Shown piece after piece: positions 42,664 to 50,933 of a stretch of 64,000 nucleotides of DNA. Each line of letters opens with the position of its first letter. Position 1 is the first letter of the stretch. The DNA lies in assembly GCA_044225825.1 (NCBI GenBank), contig JBGAIB010000005.1, positions 62,001-126,000 on the forward strand, given 5' to 3'. This DNA is from Bog-950 sp044225825 (GTDB lineage Bacteria; Bacteroidota; Bacteroidia; Chitinophagales; LD1). The notes beneath the pieces were generated by a model. The model did no database searches and had not been told where the DNA came from. It saw only the letters and a list, made by a program, of their open reading frames with translations. The position numbers were made by a program, and so were the translations under genes.

Positions 42664-44385
42664 TCAGGGTTTAGCGTTGAACACCCGTTGACCGGCTACC
42701 CATGTTTGCAGCACTTTTATTTTATACAGCATTGCATCCGGTGCCTGCATCAAATCGTTATCTGTAATTACGAAGTCGGCGAATTTACCGGGTTCCAAAC
42801 TGCCCTTCTCTCCTTCTTCGAAATTTGCCCGTGCAGCCCAGATAGTCATGCCACGTAAGGCCTGTTCACGAGTTAAAGCATTTTCCTTTTGGAAACCTCC
42901 TTCGGGAAAGCCTTTTTGATCCATGCGTGTTACTGCCGCATAAAAACCAAAAAGGGGATTAACATCCTCTACCGGAAAATCGCTGCCATTGGCTACATAG
43001 CCTGTTTGCTCCATCAACTGTTTATAAGCGTAAGCTCCTTTGATGCGGTCGATGCCCAAACGCTCAGCAGCCCAATACATATCGCTGGTAGCATGTGTTG
43101 GCTGTACCGATGGTACTACCGAAAAGCGGGCAAACAAACCGAAATCCTGCGGCGCTACTACCTGGCAATGTTCAATGCGCCAGCGTTTGTCGTTTTTGCC
43201 CTTCAGCACCTCCCCATAAATTTTCAGCATCATAGCTACAGCCGAATCGCCGATACAATGCGTATTCATCTGGAAACCGTATTCTAAACAAATGGCTGCC
43301 TCCTGACGGAAATATTCTTCACTACTTAACAACAAGCCCCTCGTATTTGCATCACTATAAGGTTGCTTTAAGCATGCTCCGCGGGACCCTAGGGCGCCAT
43401 CGGCATAGTATTTAAAGCTACAAACATGCAGGCGCTCAGTTTTGTAAGGGCCATGATCCAGAAAATACTGTTTGCTCGGGGTTGAATCACCCACCATGGC
43501 ATATACCCGCATGTTGAGTTTGCCTTGCTTTTGCAGGGTATCCAGTAAAAAGATATTCTCTTTAATCAGCCCTGCGTCGCTTACCGATGTCAGGCCAACT
43601 GCAAAACAATTTTGCTCAGCCTGCGCCAGCAATTTGGCTGCTTCTTCATCGCTTGCAGATGGAATTATTTTCTGCACCAGTTCCATCGCATTATCCAGCA
43701 AAAGACCTGTTGGCACAGCAGGCGGATAACCCATGTGTTTAATTTCTTTTTGCATTTCGGGTTCCGTCCAGTCCATTTCTCCACCCGGCACAAAGTCCAT
43801 TTTTATTTCACCGCCGGGGACGCGTGTGTTAGCTGTAATGCCCGCCAATTTCAAGGCCGTTTTATTGGCTATGGCTGCATGTCCATCAATACGCATAACA
43901 AATACCGGACGGTCAGGGAATAAACGATCCAGTTCTTTGCGGGTAGGGAATTCTTTTTTGTCCCAATCGTTTTGGTCCCAACCACGGCCCAGCAACCAAC
44001 CACCGGGGTGTTGCGTTGCATGTTGCTGAAGTTTTTCCAGCGCCTGCTGCCAGGAGGTAGTGCCGGTTAGGTCTGCTTTTACCAGATCGACCGCATATCC
44101 ATAAAAGTGACAGTGCGCATCTATAAAACCGGGATAAAGAAATTTGCCTTTCAGGTCGATGGTTTCTTTAGGTGCGTAGTTTTTACGGGCTTCTTCTTCC
44201 GTGCCGGTGAACAGCACCTTGCCGTCCCTGATAACCATGGCTGTTGTTTTGGTGAAGGCGCTATCTATGGTGTAAATGGTGCCGTTGTAAAACAAAGTAT
44301 CTGCGGTTTGTTTGGTACTGCAGGAAGAAATACCCAACAGCACAACCAGCAGTAAGCACAAAGAAGAAATTGGTTTGCACATCAT
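42664..44385 (-). CDS. Amidohydrolase lipoprotein (YtcJ-like, amidohydrolase 3)
   Basis: 573-residue exported metal-dependent hydrolase. The ATG at 44385 (or 44382) begins the signal peptide MMCKPISSLCLLLVVLLGISSC with a lipobox Cys. The body has NGTIYTIDSAFTKTTAMVIRDGKVLFTG and the HxH motif in GFIDAHCHFYGY, then GWDQNDWDK, DGHAAI, HCIGDSAV, and the metal-site/product loop of the YtcJ/amidohydrolase 3 family. It would hydrolyse a cyclic or exocyclic C-N bond on the outside of the cytoplasmic membrane. The phased TGATAGG array begins about 57 bases upstream and may regulate it. Confidence 0.85.
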   Translation of the reverse strand: MMCKPISSLCLLLVVLLGISSCSTKQTADTLFYNGTIYTIDSAFTKTTAMVIRDGKVLFTGTEEEARKNYAPKETIDLKGKFLYPGFIDAHCHFYGYAVDLVKADLTGTTSWQQALEKLQQHATQHPGGWLLGRGWDQNDWDKKEFPTRKELDRLFPDRPVFVMRIDGHAAIANKTALKLAGITANTRVPGGEIKMDFVPGGEMDWTEPEMQKEIKHMGYPPAVPTGLLLDNAMELVQKIIPSASDEEAAKLLAQAEQNCFAVGLTSVSDAGLIKENIFLLDTLQKQGKLNMRVYAMVGDSTPSKQYFLDHGPYKTERLHVCSFKYYADGALGSRGACLKQPYSDANTRGLLLSSEEYFRQEAAICLEYGFQMNTHCIGDSAVAMMLKIYGEVLKGKNDKRWRIEHCQVVAPQDFGLFARFSVVPSVQPTHATSDMYWAAERLGIDRIKGAYAYKQLMEQTGYVANGSDFPVEDVNPLFGFYAAVTRMDQKGFPEGGFQKENALTREQALRGMTIWAARANFEEGEKGSLEPGKFADFVITDNDLMQAPDAMLYKIKVLQTWVAGQRVFNAKP

Positions 44386-44441
44386 AAGGCGAAAAGAAGA
44401 AAAAACCCGGAATACTAAACGCACTAAACTTTTAACAAGGT

Positions 44442-44584
44442 TGATAGGTGTCAAATTGACACCTATCACCAACCTATCACCCCAAATTGAGCGTTTGTTC
44501 GTTTTCAATTGATTACAGATTTTACGATTAACAATCATGATAGGAATTGATAGGGTTTTGGGGGTGACCTATCCAAACCTATCA
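44442..44584. repeat. Seven TGATAGG/CCTATCA heptamers at near-helical spacing
   Basis: Seven copies of TGATAGG or its complement CCTATCA (one copy CCTATCC) start at 44442, 44462, 44473, 44538, 44548, 44568 and 44578. Start-to-start steps are 20, 11, 65, 10, 20 and 10 bases. The first two form a perfect inverted repeat: arms of 13 bp around A at 44455 (44442-44468). This phasing along the helix suggests cooperative protein binding. Confidence 0.75.
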
Positions 44585-44802
44585 GATGACAATTTGGCGC
44601 ACTATGTGGTAGAAATTGATGGAGCGCTGTTTTCATGCCATAAAGATACTATAAAAGGATTTATTTTTCATTTTTTATTCCTTTTATCAGAAAATATAAT
44701 TCGCGACAAATACACATGGGTGGAGCACAGATAAATGCTGAAACTGGATTTTTATCGCTTCCTGATCGTTTAGATTTAACGACCTTCCTTTCCGCCATAA
44801 AA

Positions 44803-44827
44803 AAAGGCAGGAACAAGTCCTGCCTTT
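44803..44827 (-). terminator. Terminator of the CotH/lamin-tail gene
   Basis: Ten-bp stem AAAGGCAGGA (44803-44812) with TCCTGCCTTT (44818-44827), flanked by A-runs that read as T on the minus strand. Confidence 0.85.
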
Positions 44828-44847
44828 GAAGATATGGTTAGTGACAA

Positions 44848-47800
44848 TTAGCGTATGAGCGTTACGGTTCCTTTCTTTTTAACTTCTTCGCCGGTGTCCA
44901 ATTTACCGATAAGGATGTAGCTATAAACACCTACGTCGCACTTTTTGGTACCGAAATCGCCTGCCCAACCGTGGCTTTGCAGGTTCGATTCAAATACTTT
45001 TTGTCCCCAGCGGTTGTATATCTGCATACTGTATTCCGTAAACAGATGACCATCGGGCCGCAGGAAAACGCGGAACTCATCGTTTGCCCCACTACCATCC
45101 GGACTGAAGCCCGAAGGTATGAGCACCTGCACCACCGAGTCAACAGGGTCCTTGCCCTCGTTGAAGAAAGCAGTTACGGTATCGGGGTGCTGTACATTGA
45201 TGAACACCACCGGCGCCAGGTTGCCCGGCACAGGACCATGATGGAGAAATTCGTAGTGGCTGAACGTATAATTGTTTAAGGCCGTTGCGCTGAAATCGAC
45301 ATTAGTGCCTTTAGGGAAGTAGAACACCGCAGGGTATTGATGGTTAGCCGGCGTTACACCCGCTACTGTTACATCGCCTGCAAAAATATTGGGCTGTACA
45401 TTTACCACAATGGCATACGTATCGGGCGGAGCAACATTGTAATAAGCATACAGCGTGTCGTTTTGCGTAACCGTAAAGCTTACAGGATTAGCAGTGTTGT
45501 TAGGGTTTAAGGTACCGGCAACCAGGTTCCAGTTAGTGAACAGGAAACCACTGTTTGGCGTTTGCGAGGCCGTTACAGCCGTGCCATCATTTATAGAAAC
45601 AGAAGTTGGGAAGCTGGTATAGGTAGTTCCGTTAACAACCATACTACCGGCGTTAGCCGGAACTGTTTGCAGTACCAGTGTGCGCACCGGCACTACAACA
45701 TTGTAGTTAGCAATTAAGGTATCGTGCTGATGAATGGTGAAGCTGACGTTAGGACCTGTGGTATTTGGTGAAAGGGTGTGATGCAGGATGGTCCAGTTGG
45801 CGAAGGCAAAACCTCCATTGGCTGTTTCCAGTGCATTTACTACTGTTCCATCTACCAATTGCAACACGGTTGGATAAGTGCTAAGTGCCGTACCGTTGAT
45901 ACTTACATTACCGCCACCGGTTGGGTTAACCAGCACCGTAAGATTAAACGTATCAGGCGGATTAGGATTTACCGTAAAGGTTGCCAACAGGGTATCGTTC
46001 TGCGTAATCACAAAATTAGCATTGGCAGAAGTGTTGCTGGGGGCTAAGGTGTGATGTAGCAAGGTCCAGTTACTGAACGTGTAACCACCGTTGGCCGTGG
46101 CGGCCACATTAACCAGGGTGCCGTCTACAAACTTCATTACCGTTGGATAGGCCGGAGGCGTTACTCCGTTAACCGTGGCGTTACCACCACCTACCGGTGT
46201 AACCATTACGGTAATGTCAAAGGTATCGGGCTGTGGATTGGCTGTAAAAGTGGCCAACAAGGTATCGTTCTGGGTTATTGTGAAACTGGCGTTAGCGGAG
46301 GTATTATTCGGATTAAGTGTGTGATGCAGGATGGTCCAGTTGGTGAAGGTAAAACCACCATTGGCAACCGCCTGCAGGTTAATGAGCGTGCCATCCACAT
46401 ACTTTAACACCGCAGGATAGGCCGGTGGTGTGGTACCGTTGAGCGAAACATTACCCCCACCGAGGGGATTCACCATCACCGTCAGATTAAAGGTATCGGG
46501 TGGGTTGGGGTTTACCGTAAAGTTAGCCACCAGTGTATCGTGCTGGGTGATAGTAAAGTTTACCGTTGCAGCACTGTTATTTGGCGCAAGTGTATGATGA
46601 AGGATGGTCCAGTTACTAAAGGTATAACCACCCGCAGCGGTAGCCACTGCTGTTAAAGGCGTGCCGTTTACAAACTTCATAACCGTTGGATACGAAGCAG
46701 GCGTAGTTCCATTAACGGCTACGTTGCCGCCACCGGCAGGGTTAACCATAACGGTAAGGTTCATGGTATCGGGCGGCAGGAATACAGCAATCAACGTATC
46801 GCGCTGCTGGAAGGTAAAGCTGGCCGTAGCTGCATTGCTGTTAGGCGCAATTGTGTGATGCGCCACTTGCCAATGGCTAAAGGTGTAATTTGCCGTTGGT
46901 GTTGCCAAAATATTGAGGAGTGTACCCGCGTTCATAGGCACTGTAACAGGTGTTGGAACCAAAATACTGTTAATGGTAACTGTTCCGAAACCGGGTTGCT
47001 GCACCAGCACCGTCAACGAATCCGGCACCACTGAACAATCATCGAAAATAACTTTCAGCGTATCGGCTTCGCGGAAGCAGAAGTAACCGCTTTCGGCGGT
47101 ATCGTTCGGATACACCAGGCTATGATTAGCCTCCCATTTGTAGAAGGTGCAACCCGGAACCGGCGTTGCCTGAACGTTTAGCTGTGTACCCAGTTGGTAT
47201 ACATACGGGCTGTTATCGGCCACAGGGCTGCCGTTAATGGTAACTGTGCCGGGGTTTTGCCCTTTGATGTTTACATATAATACACCGGGTTGTGGATTTA
47301 CCTGCGTAAACACTGCTACAATCGAATCGCCGGTGGTGCCTAAATCGAACCAGATACTATCGGTTGTGGTGTTGGGATTAGCAGTATGCGTTAACTGCCA
47401 GTGGTCGAACTGCCAGCCGCTGGCAGGATAGGCCTTTAAACTTTGATTAATGCCACCATAATAGGTGCCGCTGAAAGGGTACTCGTCGGGGATAAGCGAA
47501 TTGACTTTTACCTTACCGGCGCAGGCAGGATATACGTTTACCTTAACCGGGTACGGGCCTGTAACATTATAACAGTTTGTTAAGCCACCACTGATGGTAT
47601 TACAACGGCCGGAAATCTGGTTTCGCAGATACTGCACGTTTTGCACCCAGGTATTGTAGTTGCCGCTCCAGCGTGTGCATTGCCGCTGCATTTCAGGCTG
47701 TATGCGTGCAATCATCGTATCGAGGTGATTGAGCATGTTGGTGCAATTGAAGGCTGTGTTTATTAAGTCGGCATAGCGGTTAATGTAAATTTGGTTGAAG

Positions 47801-49539
47801 GTTGGATTTTGCCGAAGGGCGTTGAAGATTACGATGTGCCCCATATCCGGACCGATGCTTGGATCGCTGAAATCGGGACCGCCTCCGCCGGAACCGTTGA
47901 TATCGCAAGGTTGTGCAGTGTTATTGGTAGTAGGCCAGCCACTGAAGTTTTCGCCCAGGTTAAAGGTGTTATCGGTGTCCCAAAGCCAGTACTTCCATTT
48001 TACAATATTGGGGGCCTTGCGTCCGCGCCACCAGGCTGTGTTCCAGTTCAGCCAGTCGCTGTTTACGGTATAGGTACCCAGCACAATGGCATCAATCAAA
48101 CTCATGATATCCAATCGGTCGGTTACGTGCTGGTAGTACGCCGGCACCGCCATGTTATGGCTGGTTACGTAGTAATAAAGGTTATCCCACGCGGTGTCGC
48201 TGCCAAGTTTTACGTTCATGCCACCCCAGTACTGCAGATTGTCTACGTATTGTTCCTGTTGATCGTAATAATGATCGAAGTAATCGGCATCTACGCGTTC
48301 GCGGTATTCGTAAACACCCCAGTATTGGCCGTTAATAAAAACGAGGCAATGATCCATCCGACGTATGTCGAGGTTCATATTAAATTTCTCAGCCAGTGTT
48401 TGGTCATAGGCGTCGCGGATGTGCGCAGCAGGATGACTACCTGCATTACCGGGAAAGTTATCGGAGGCGGCTGCTTTTAAGATCAGCCAGTTAAATTTTT
48501 TGCGCCCACTGGTATAGAACATTTTTTTCTTGATCTCTACACCCGTGCCATATTCATCCTCCACGTTAAAATCAACCCCTTTTTGAGGATAGGCCCAGCT
48601 ATCGTTACCGTGCGGGTTATAGTCGCCTTCAATTTCCCAAACGAACTGCCCCGCGGTTGAGAAGTATTCTATATTACCCTGTATAGACTGGGTACCGCCA
48701 TTAAACAGGTTGGTAAACTGATCGCTGGAGAGCGCCATTACTGGCAGGGTATGTGTTTCGTTAATGAAGTAGGTGTTGGTTTCGGTAAAACTGGGGGCGT
48801 ATTGGGTGCCATTATCAAAGGCCCTTGCACGGATACACTTGGTTGTAGCTACCGAAATTGGGCCACTGTAGAGCGTGCTTGCAGTAGTAGGTATAGCACC
48901 GTTAGTGGTATAGCGGATGGTAACGTTTGACTGTGGACAGCTAAGTGTTACAGACTGCGTGCCCGAATAAAAACCGGGAGCCAGGCTAAACTGCACCATA
49001 GGCACATAATCAAGGTAACCGGTTTGCGCATTGTTGGTTGCACCGGGTGTAGCGGTTGTAAAAACCGACCAGGTAGCAGCACCGTTGGTAGTACGGCCAT
49101 GCGATTGGTTACGCTGATTGGGAAATATTTTTGTAGAGTCCTGAATGATGCCACCTGCGTTGGTAAGGATTATGTACTCGGAAGTATCTGACTGGGTGAG
49201 TTTAAAGTTGGTATTGTATTGCCCGCTGAATACACCATTGCGGCCCGAGCAATAAATAAGGCGAAAAGCACCTGCATTAATGGTTAAGCCCGCAGGTATT
49301 TGCCACTTGATAAGATTGGTAATATTATCGCTTAAATACCACCCGCCTACGTTTACAGAACTGGAGCCTGCATTGTATAGTTCGATCCAGTCGTAGTATT
49401 CGCCATTGTTGGCCACCTGCAGACTTTTATTGGCGGCGCTATATTCATTAATTTTAATTTGAGCAAATGCCGGGCTTAAGAGCAATGAGCAAAGTACAGC
49501 CACAACAATCGACTTCAGGGGTAGTACGGTGATTTTCAT
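44848..49539 (-). CDS. CotH-kinase/lamin-tail T9SS type B cargo with nine InlB-like repeats
   Basis: 1563-residue secreted protein. A signal peptide (MKITVLPLKSIVVAVLCSLLLSPAFA) is followed by a lamin-tail domain (INEYSAANKSLQVANNGEYYDWIELYNAG), a chitobiase-like C-terminal domain segment (IRYTTNGAIPTTASTLYSGPI), a CotH-kinase-like region (FINGQYWGVYEYRERVDADYF and YWLWDTDNTFNLGEN), about nine InlB-type repeats (with YTFSNWTILHHTLAPNN), and a T9SS type B sorting domain (VLIPSGFSPDGSGANDEFRVF to TVTLIR). CotH-like proteins are secreted kinases or surface proteins; substrate unknown. The ATG at 49539 begins the signal peptide; the upstream in-frame TTG at 49554 is less likely. Confidence 0.82.
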   Translation of the reverse strand: MKITVLPLKSIVVAVLCSLLLSPAFAQIKINEYSAANKSLQVANNGEYYDWIELYNAGSSSVNVGGWYLSDNITNLIKWQIPAGLTINAGAFRLIYCSGRNGVFSGQYNTNFKLTQSDTSEYIILTNAGGIIQDSTKIFPNQRNQSHGRTTNGAATWSVFTTATPGATNNAQTGYLDYVPMVQFSLAPGFYSGTQSVTLSCPQSNVTIRYTTNGAIPTTASTLYSGPISVATTKCIRARAFDNGTQYAPSFTETNTYFINETHTLPVMALSSDQFTNLFNGGTQSIQGNIEYFSTAGQFVWEIEGDYNPHGNDSWAYPQKGVDFNVEDEYGTGVEIKKKMFYTSGRKKFNWLILKAAASDNFPGNAGSHPAAHIRDAYDQTLAEKFNMNLDIRRMDHCLVFINGQYWGVYEYRERVDADYFDHYYDQQEQYVDNLQYWGGMNVKLGSDTAWDNLYYYVTSHNMAVPAYYQHVTDRLDIMSLIDAIVLGTYTVNSDWLNWNTAWWRGRKAPNIVKWKYWLWDTDNTFNLGENFSGWPTTNNTAQPCDINGSGGGGPDFSDPSIGPDMGHIVIFNALRQNPTFNQIYINRYADLINTAFNCTNMLNHLDTMIARIQPEMQRQCTRWSGNYNTWVQNVQYLRNQISGRCNTISGGLTNCYNVTGPYPVKVNVYPACAGKVKVNSLIPDEYPFSGTYYGGINQSLKAYPASGWQFDHWQLTHTANPNTTTDSIWFDLGTTGDSIVAVFTQVNPQPGVLYVNIKGQNPGTVTINGSPVADNSPYVYQLGTQLNVQATPVPGCTFYKWEANHSLVYPNDTAESGYFCFREADTLKVIFDDCSVVPDSLTVLVQQPGFGTVTINSILVPTPVTVPMNAGTLLNILATPTANYTFSHWQVAHHTIAPNSNAATASFTFQQRDTLIAVFLPPDTMNLTVMVNPAGGGNVAVNGTTPASYPTVMKFVNGTPLTAVATAAGGYTFSNWTILHHTLAPNNSAATVNFTITQHDTLVANFTVNPNPPDTFNLTVMVNPLGGGNVSLNGTTPPAYPAVLKYVDGTLINLQAVANGGFTFTNWTILHHTLNPNNTSANASFTITQNDTLLATFTANPQPDTFDITVMVTPVGGGNATVNGVTPPAYPTVMKFVDGTLVNVAATANGGYTFSNWTLLHHTLAPSNTSANANFVITQNDTLLATFTVNPNPPDTFNLTVLVNPTGGGNVSINGTALSTYPTVLQLVDGTVVNALETANGGFAFANWTILHHTLSPNTTGPNVSFTIHQHDTLIANYNVVVPVRTLVLQTVPANAGSMVVNGTTYTSFPTSVSINDGTAVTASQTPNSGFLFTNWNLVAGTLNPNNTANPVSFTVTQNDTLYAYYNVAPPDTYAIVVNVQPNIFAGDVTVAGVTPANHQYPAVFYFPKGTNVDFSATALNNYTFSHYEFLHHGPVPGNLAPVVFINVQHPDTVTAFFNEGKDPVDSVVQVLIPSGFSPDGSGANDEFRVFLRPDGHLFTEYSMQIYNRWGQKVFESNLQSHGWAGDFGTKKCDVGVYSYILIGKLDTGEEVKKKGTVTLIR
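45165..47560 (-). repeat. Nine tandem InlB/Listeria-Bacteroides-type coding repeats
   Basis: In-frame units of about 91 codons (273 bp). Four consecutive ones (45690-46775) are highly similar in protein and DNA, and the repeated GTATCGGGC-type block recurs every 271-273 bp. They probably grew by recent unequal exchange. Confidence 0.8.
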
Positions 49540-49634
49540 GTAAATAGTTAACAAGCTAATTTAACAATCGGATCGGGAATTAAGAACTTATCATTAATCG
49601 CCCTTTACCAGACTGTTAATAACCCAAAAAGGTT

Positions 49635-50396
49635 TTACCAGCGTTTGCCGAAATGGAAGGCGAGATACAGACCGATTTTATAGAACCGGTTGGAGTTGTT
49701 GACCATTATAGGGATGCGCTTATAATACAGGTCGAGCATAACGCCTGCTTCCAGCGCTTTAACAAATTCATCCTTCTTCCCCCAGTCGAAGTCGAGGCTG
49801 AACTTACCGTGCAGGCCGGGAACGGGGTCAATTTGGTTTAGTCCGTAACGGATAGGGGCCGCTTCCACAATAGAATCAAGCGAAAGGAATCGACTGGCAT
49901 TGGCTTCGGTGTAGCGCTCGGGCTTAATTTCCTGCACCCCATCGGTGTTGGGTTGTATCAAGTTGAGGTAATATGGCTTTACCAGGCCCAGGCTTACCCC
50001 GCCAAATACGCTGAAACTTACACATACCCCATTGCGTGGTGCTTTATCGGCAATAACCCTTTTAATGCCATAACTAAAACGGATGGCATGAAAACGGTTC
50101 TGGAGACCGAAAGCAAAATCGCGGCCGCCCTGATTTTGAGAATGTTGCCGTTTTTGCCGGTAGTCGATAAAATATTGGTATTCCAGTTGAATGAGGCGTG
50201 TTTTGTGGATATCCTTTATCCAGCCGTATTCCAGATACATGCCTATACCGCTGGTTAACACGCGCAAACCGCCAGATGCCTCGCGCTTATACATATAATC
50301 GCGCGGATCGTAGACCTTCTGCTGCTTTTGCCCGAAAGCCGTAAGCAGCAGCAAACCAAACAATAGCGTTAAACAGGTTCTTTTAAGCAATGCCAC
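49635..50396 (-). CDS. Predicted outer-membrane beta-barrel protein, unknown function
   Basis: 253-residue exported protein with a GTG start and a signal peptide (ALLKRTCLTLLFGLLLLTAFGQ). The mature part alternates hydrophobic strands such as LRVLTSGIGMYLEYGW, LIQLEYQYFIDYRQ, VCVSFSVFGGVSLGL and KIGLYLAFHFGKRW, and ends in an aromatic residue, which is typical of small outer-membrane barrels. I do not recognise a family. No other start supplies the signal peptide. The divergent gene on the plus side is OsmC-like. It might work with the T9SS or surface proteins but nothing here shows that. Confidence 0.6.
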   Translation of the reverse strand: MALLKRTCLTLLFGLLLLTAFGQKQQKVYDPRDYMYKREASGGLRVLTSGIGMYLEYGWIKDIHKTRLIQLEYQYFIDYRQKRQHSQNQGGRDFAFGLQNRFHAIRFSYGIKRVIADKAPRNGVCVSFSVFGGVSLGLVKPYYLNLIQPNTDGVQEIKPERYTEANASRFLSLDSIVEAAPIRYGLNQIDPVPGLHGKFSLDFDWGKKDEFVKALEAGVMLDLYYKRIPIMVNNSNRFYKIGLYLAFHFGKRW

Positions 50397-50503
50397 AATT
50401 CAATATTAACCATTTATAGTCAAATCCGCTAATAAGCAACAACCTTCAACAAACCCTAAACGCAGGTACATGCCGCCTATTGCATAACGACGGAGAATTG
50501 ATT

Positions 50504-50511
50504 TAGGTTTG
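50504..50511 (+). promoter_or_regulatory. Bacteroidota promoter (-7 TAGGTTTG) upstream of the OsmC gene
   Basis: Exact TAnnTTTG with TTG at 50480-50482, 21 bases upstream, near the -33 spacing. It is 16 bases before the ATG at 50528. Confidence 0.65.
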
Positions 50512-50527
50512 CTGCAAACAAAAAAAG

Positions 50528-50932
50528 ATGACTGCCAAAGTTGTTTACGAAGGGGATTTACGCTGCCGCATGACGCACGTTTATTCGGGAACCGAAATTA
50601 TAAGCGATGCCCCGCTGGATAACCAGGGGTTGGCGCAGGCCTTCTCCCCTACTGATTTGGTAGCCACCGCCCTGGGCAGTTGCATGATGACGGTTATGGG
50701 TATTAAAGCCCGGGCTATGGGGGTTGATTTAAAGGGTACCACCATTGAAGTAGTTAAGGTAATGGCCAGCGACCCGCGCCGGATTGCAGAGGTGCATTGT
50801 ACGCTCACCTTTCCGGCCAATAATTACAGCGATAAAGACAAGGCCATACTGGAAAATACAGCGCGCACCTGTCCCGTTTCGTATTCGCTGCACCCCGATT
50901 TAAAGCAGGTGCTGACGTTTAACTGGCAGTAG
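50528..50932 (+). CDS. OsmC family peroxiredoxin-like protein
   Basis: 134-residue OsmC/Ohr-like protein, probably reducing organic peroxides with two catalytic Cys. These appear in ATALGSCMMTVMGIKARAMG (Cys53) and ENTARTCPVSYSLHPDL (about residue 115). The layout is the OsmC core of two domains forming a dimer. An electron donor such as lipoyl protein is family knowledge; lpdA is far away in this window. The ATG at 50528 is the first in frame. The stop is only one base from the end of the minus-strand TonB receptor gene. Confidence 0.88.
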   Translation: MTAKVVYEGDLRCRMTHVYSGTEIISDAPLDNQGLAQAFSPTDLVATALGSCMMTVMGIKARAMGVDLKGTTIEVVKVMASDPRRIAEVHCTLTFPANNYSDKDKAILENTARTCPVSYSLHPDLKQVLTFNWQ

Positions 50933-50933
50933 T

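Larger units (their letters stand above)
44386..44847. other. Gene-free region with phased TGATAGG array
   Basis: 462 bases without a credible gene. It holds the array described separately (44442-44584) and, at 44803-44827, the terminator of the gene at 44848. A 65-codon frame starting at 44537 overlaps the array and is not supported. Confidence 0.65.

Noticed and set aside
44537..44734. 65-codon reading frame on the plus strand
   Set aside because: It lies over the TGATAGG array, has no signal, domain or promoter, and its codons look like chance.
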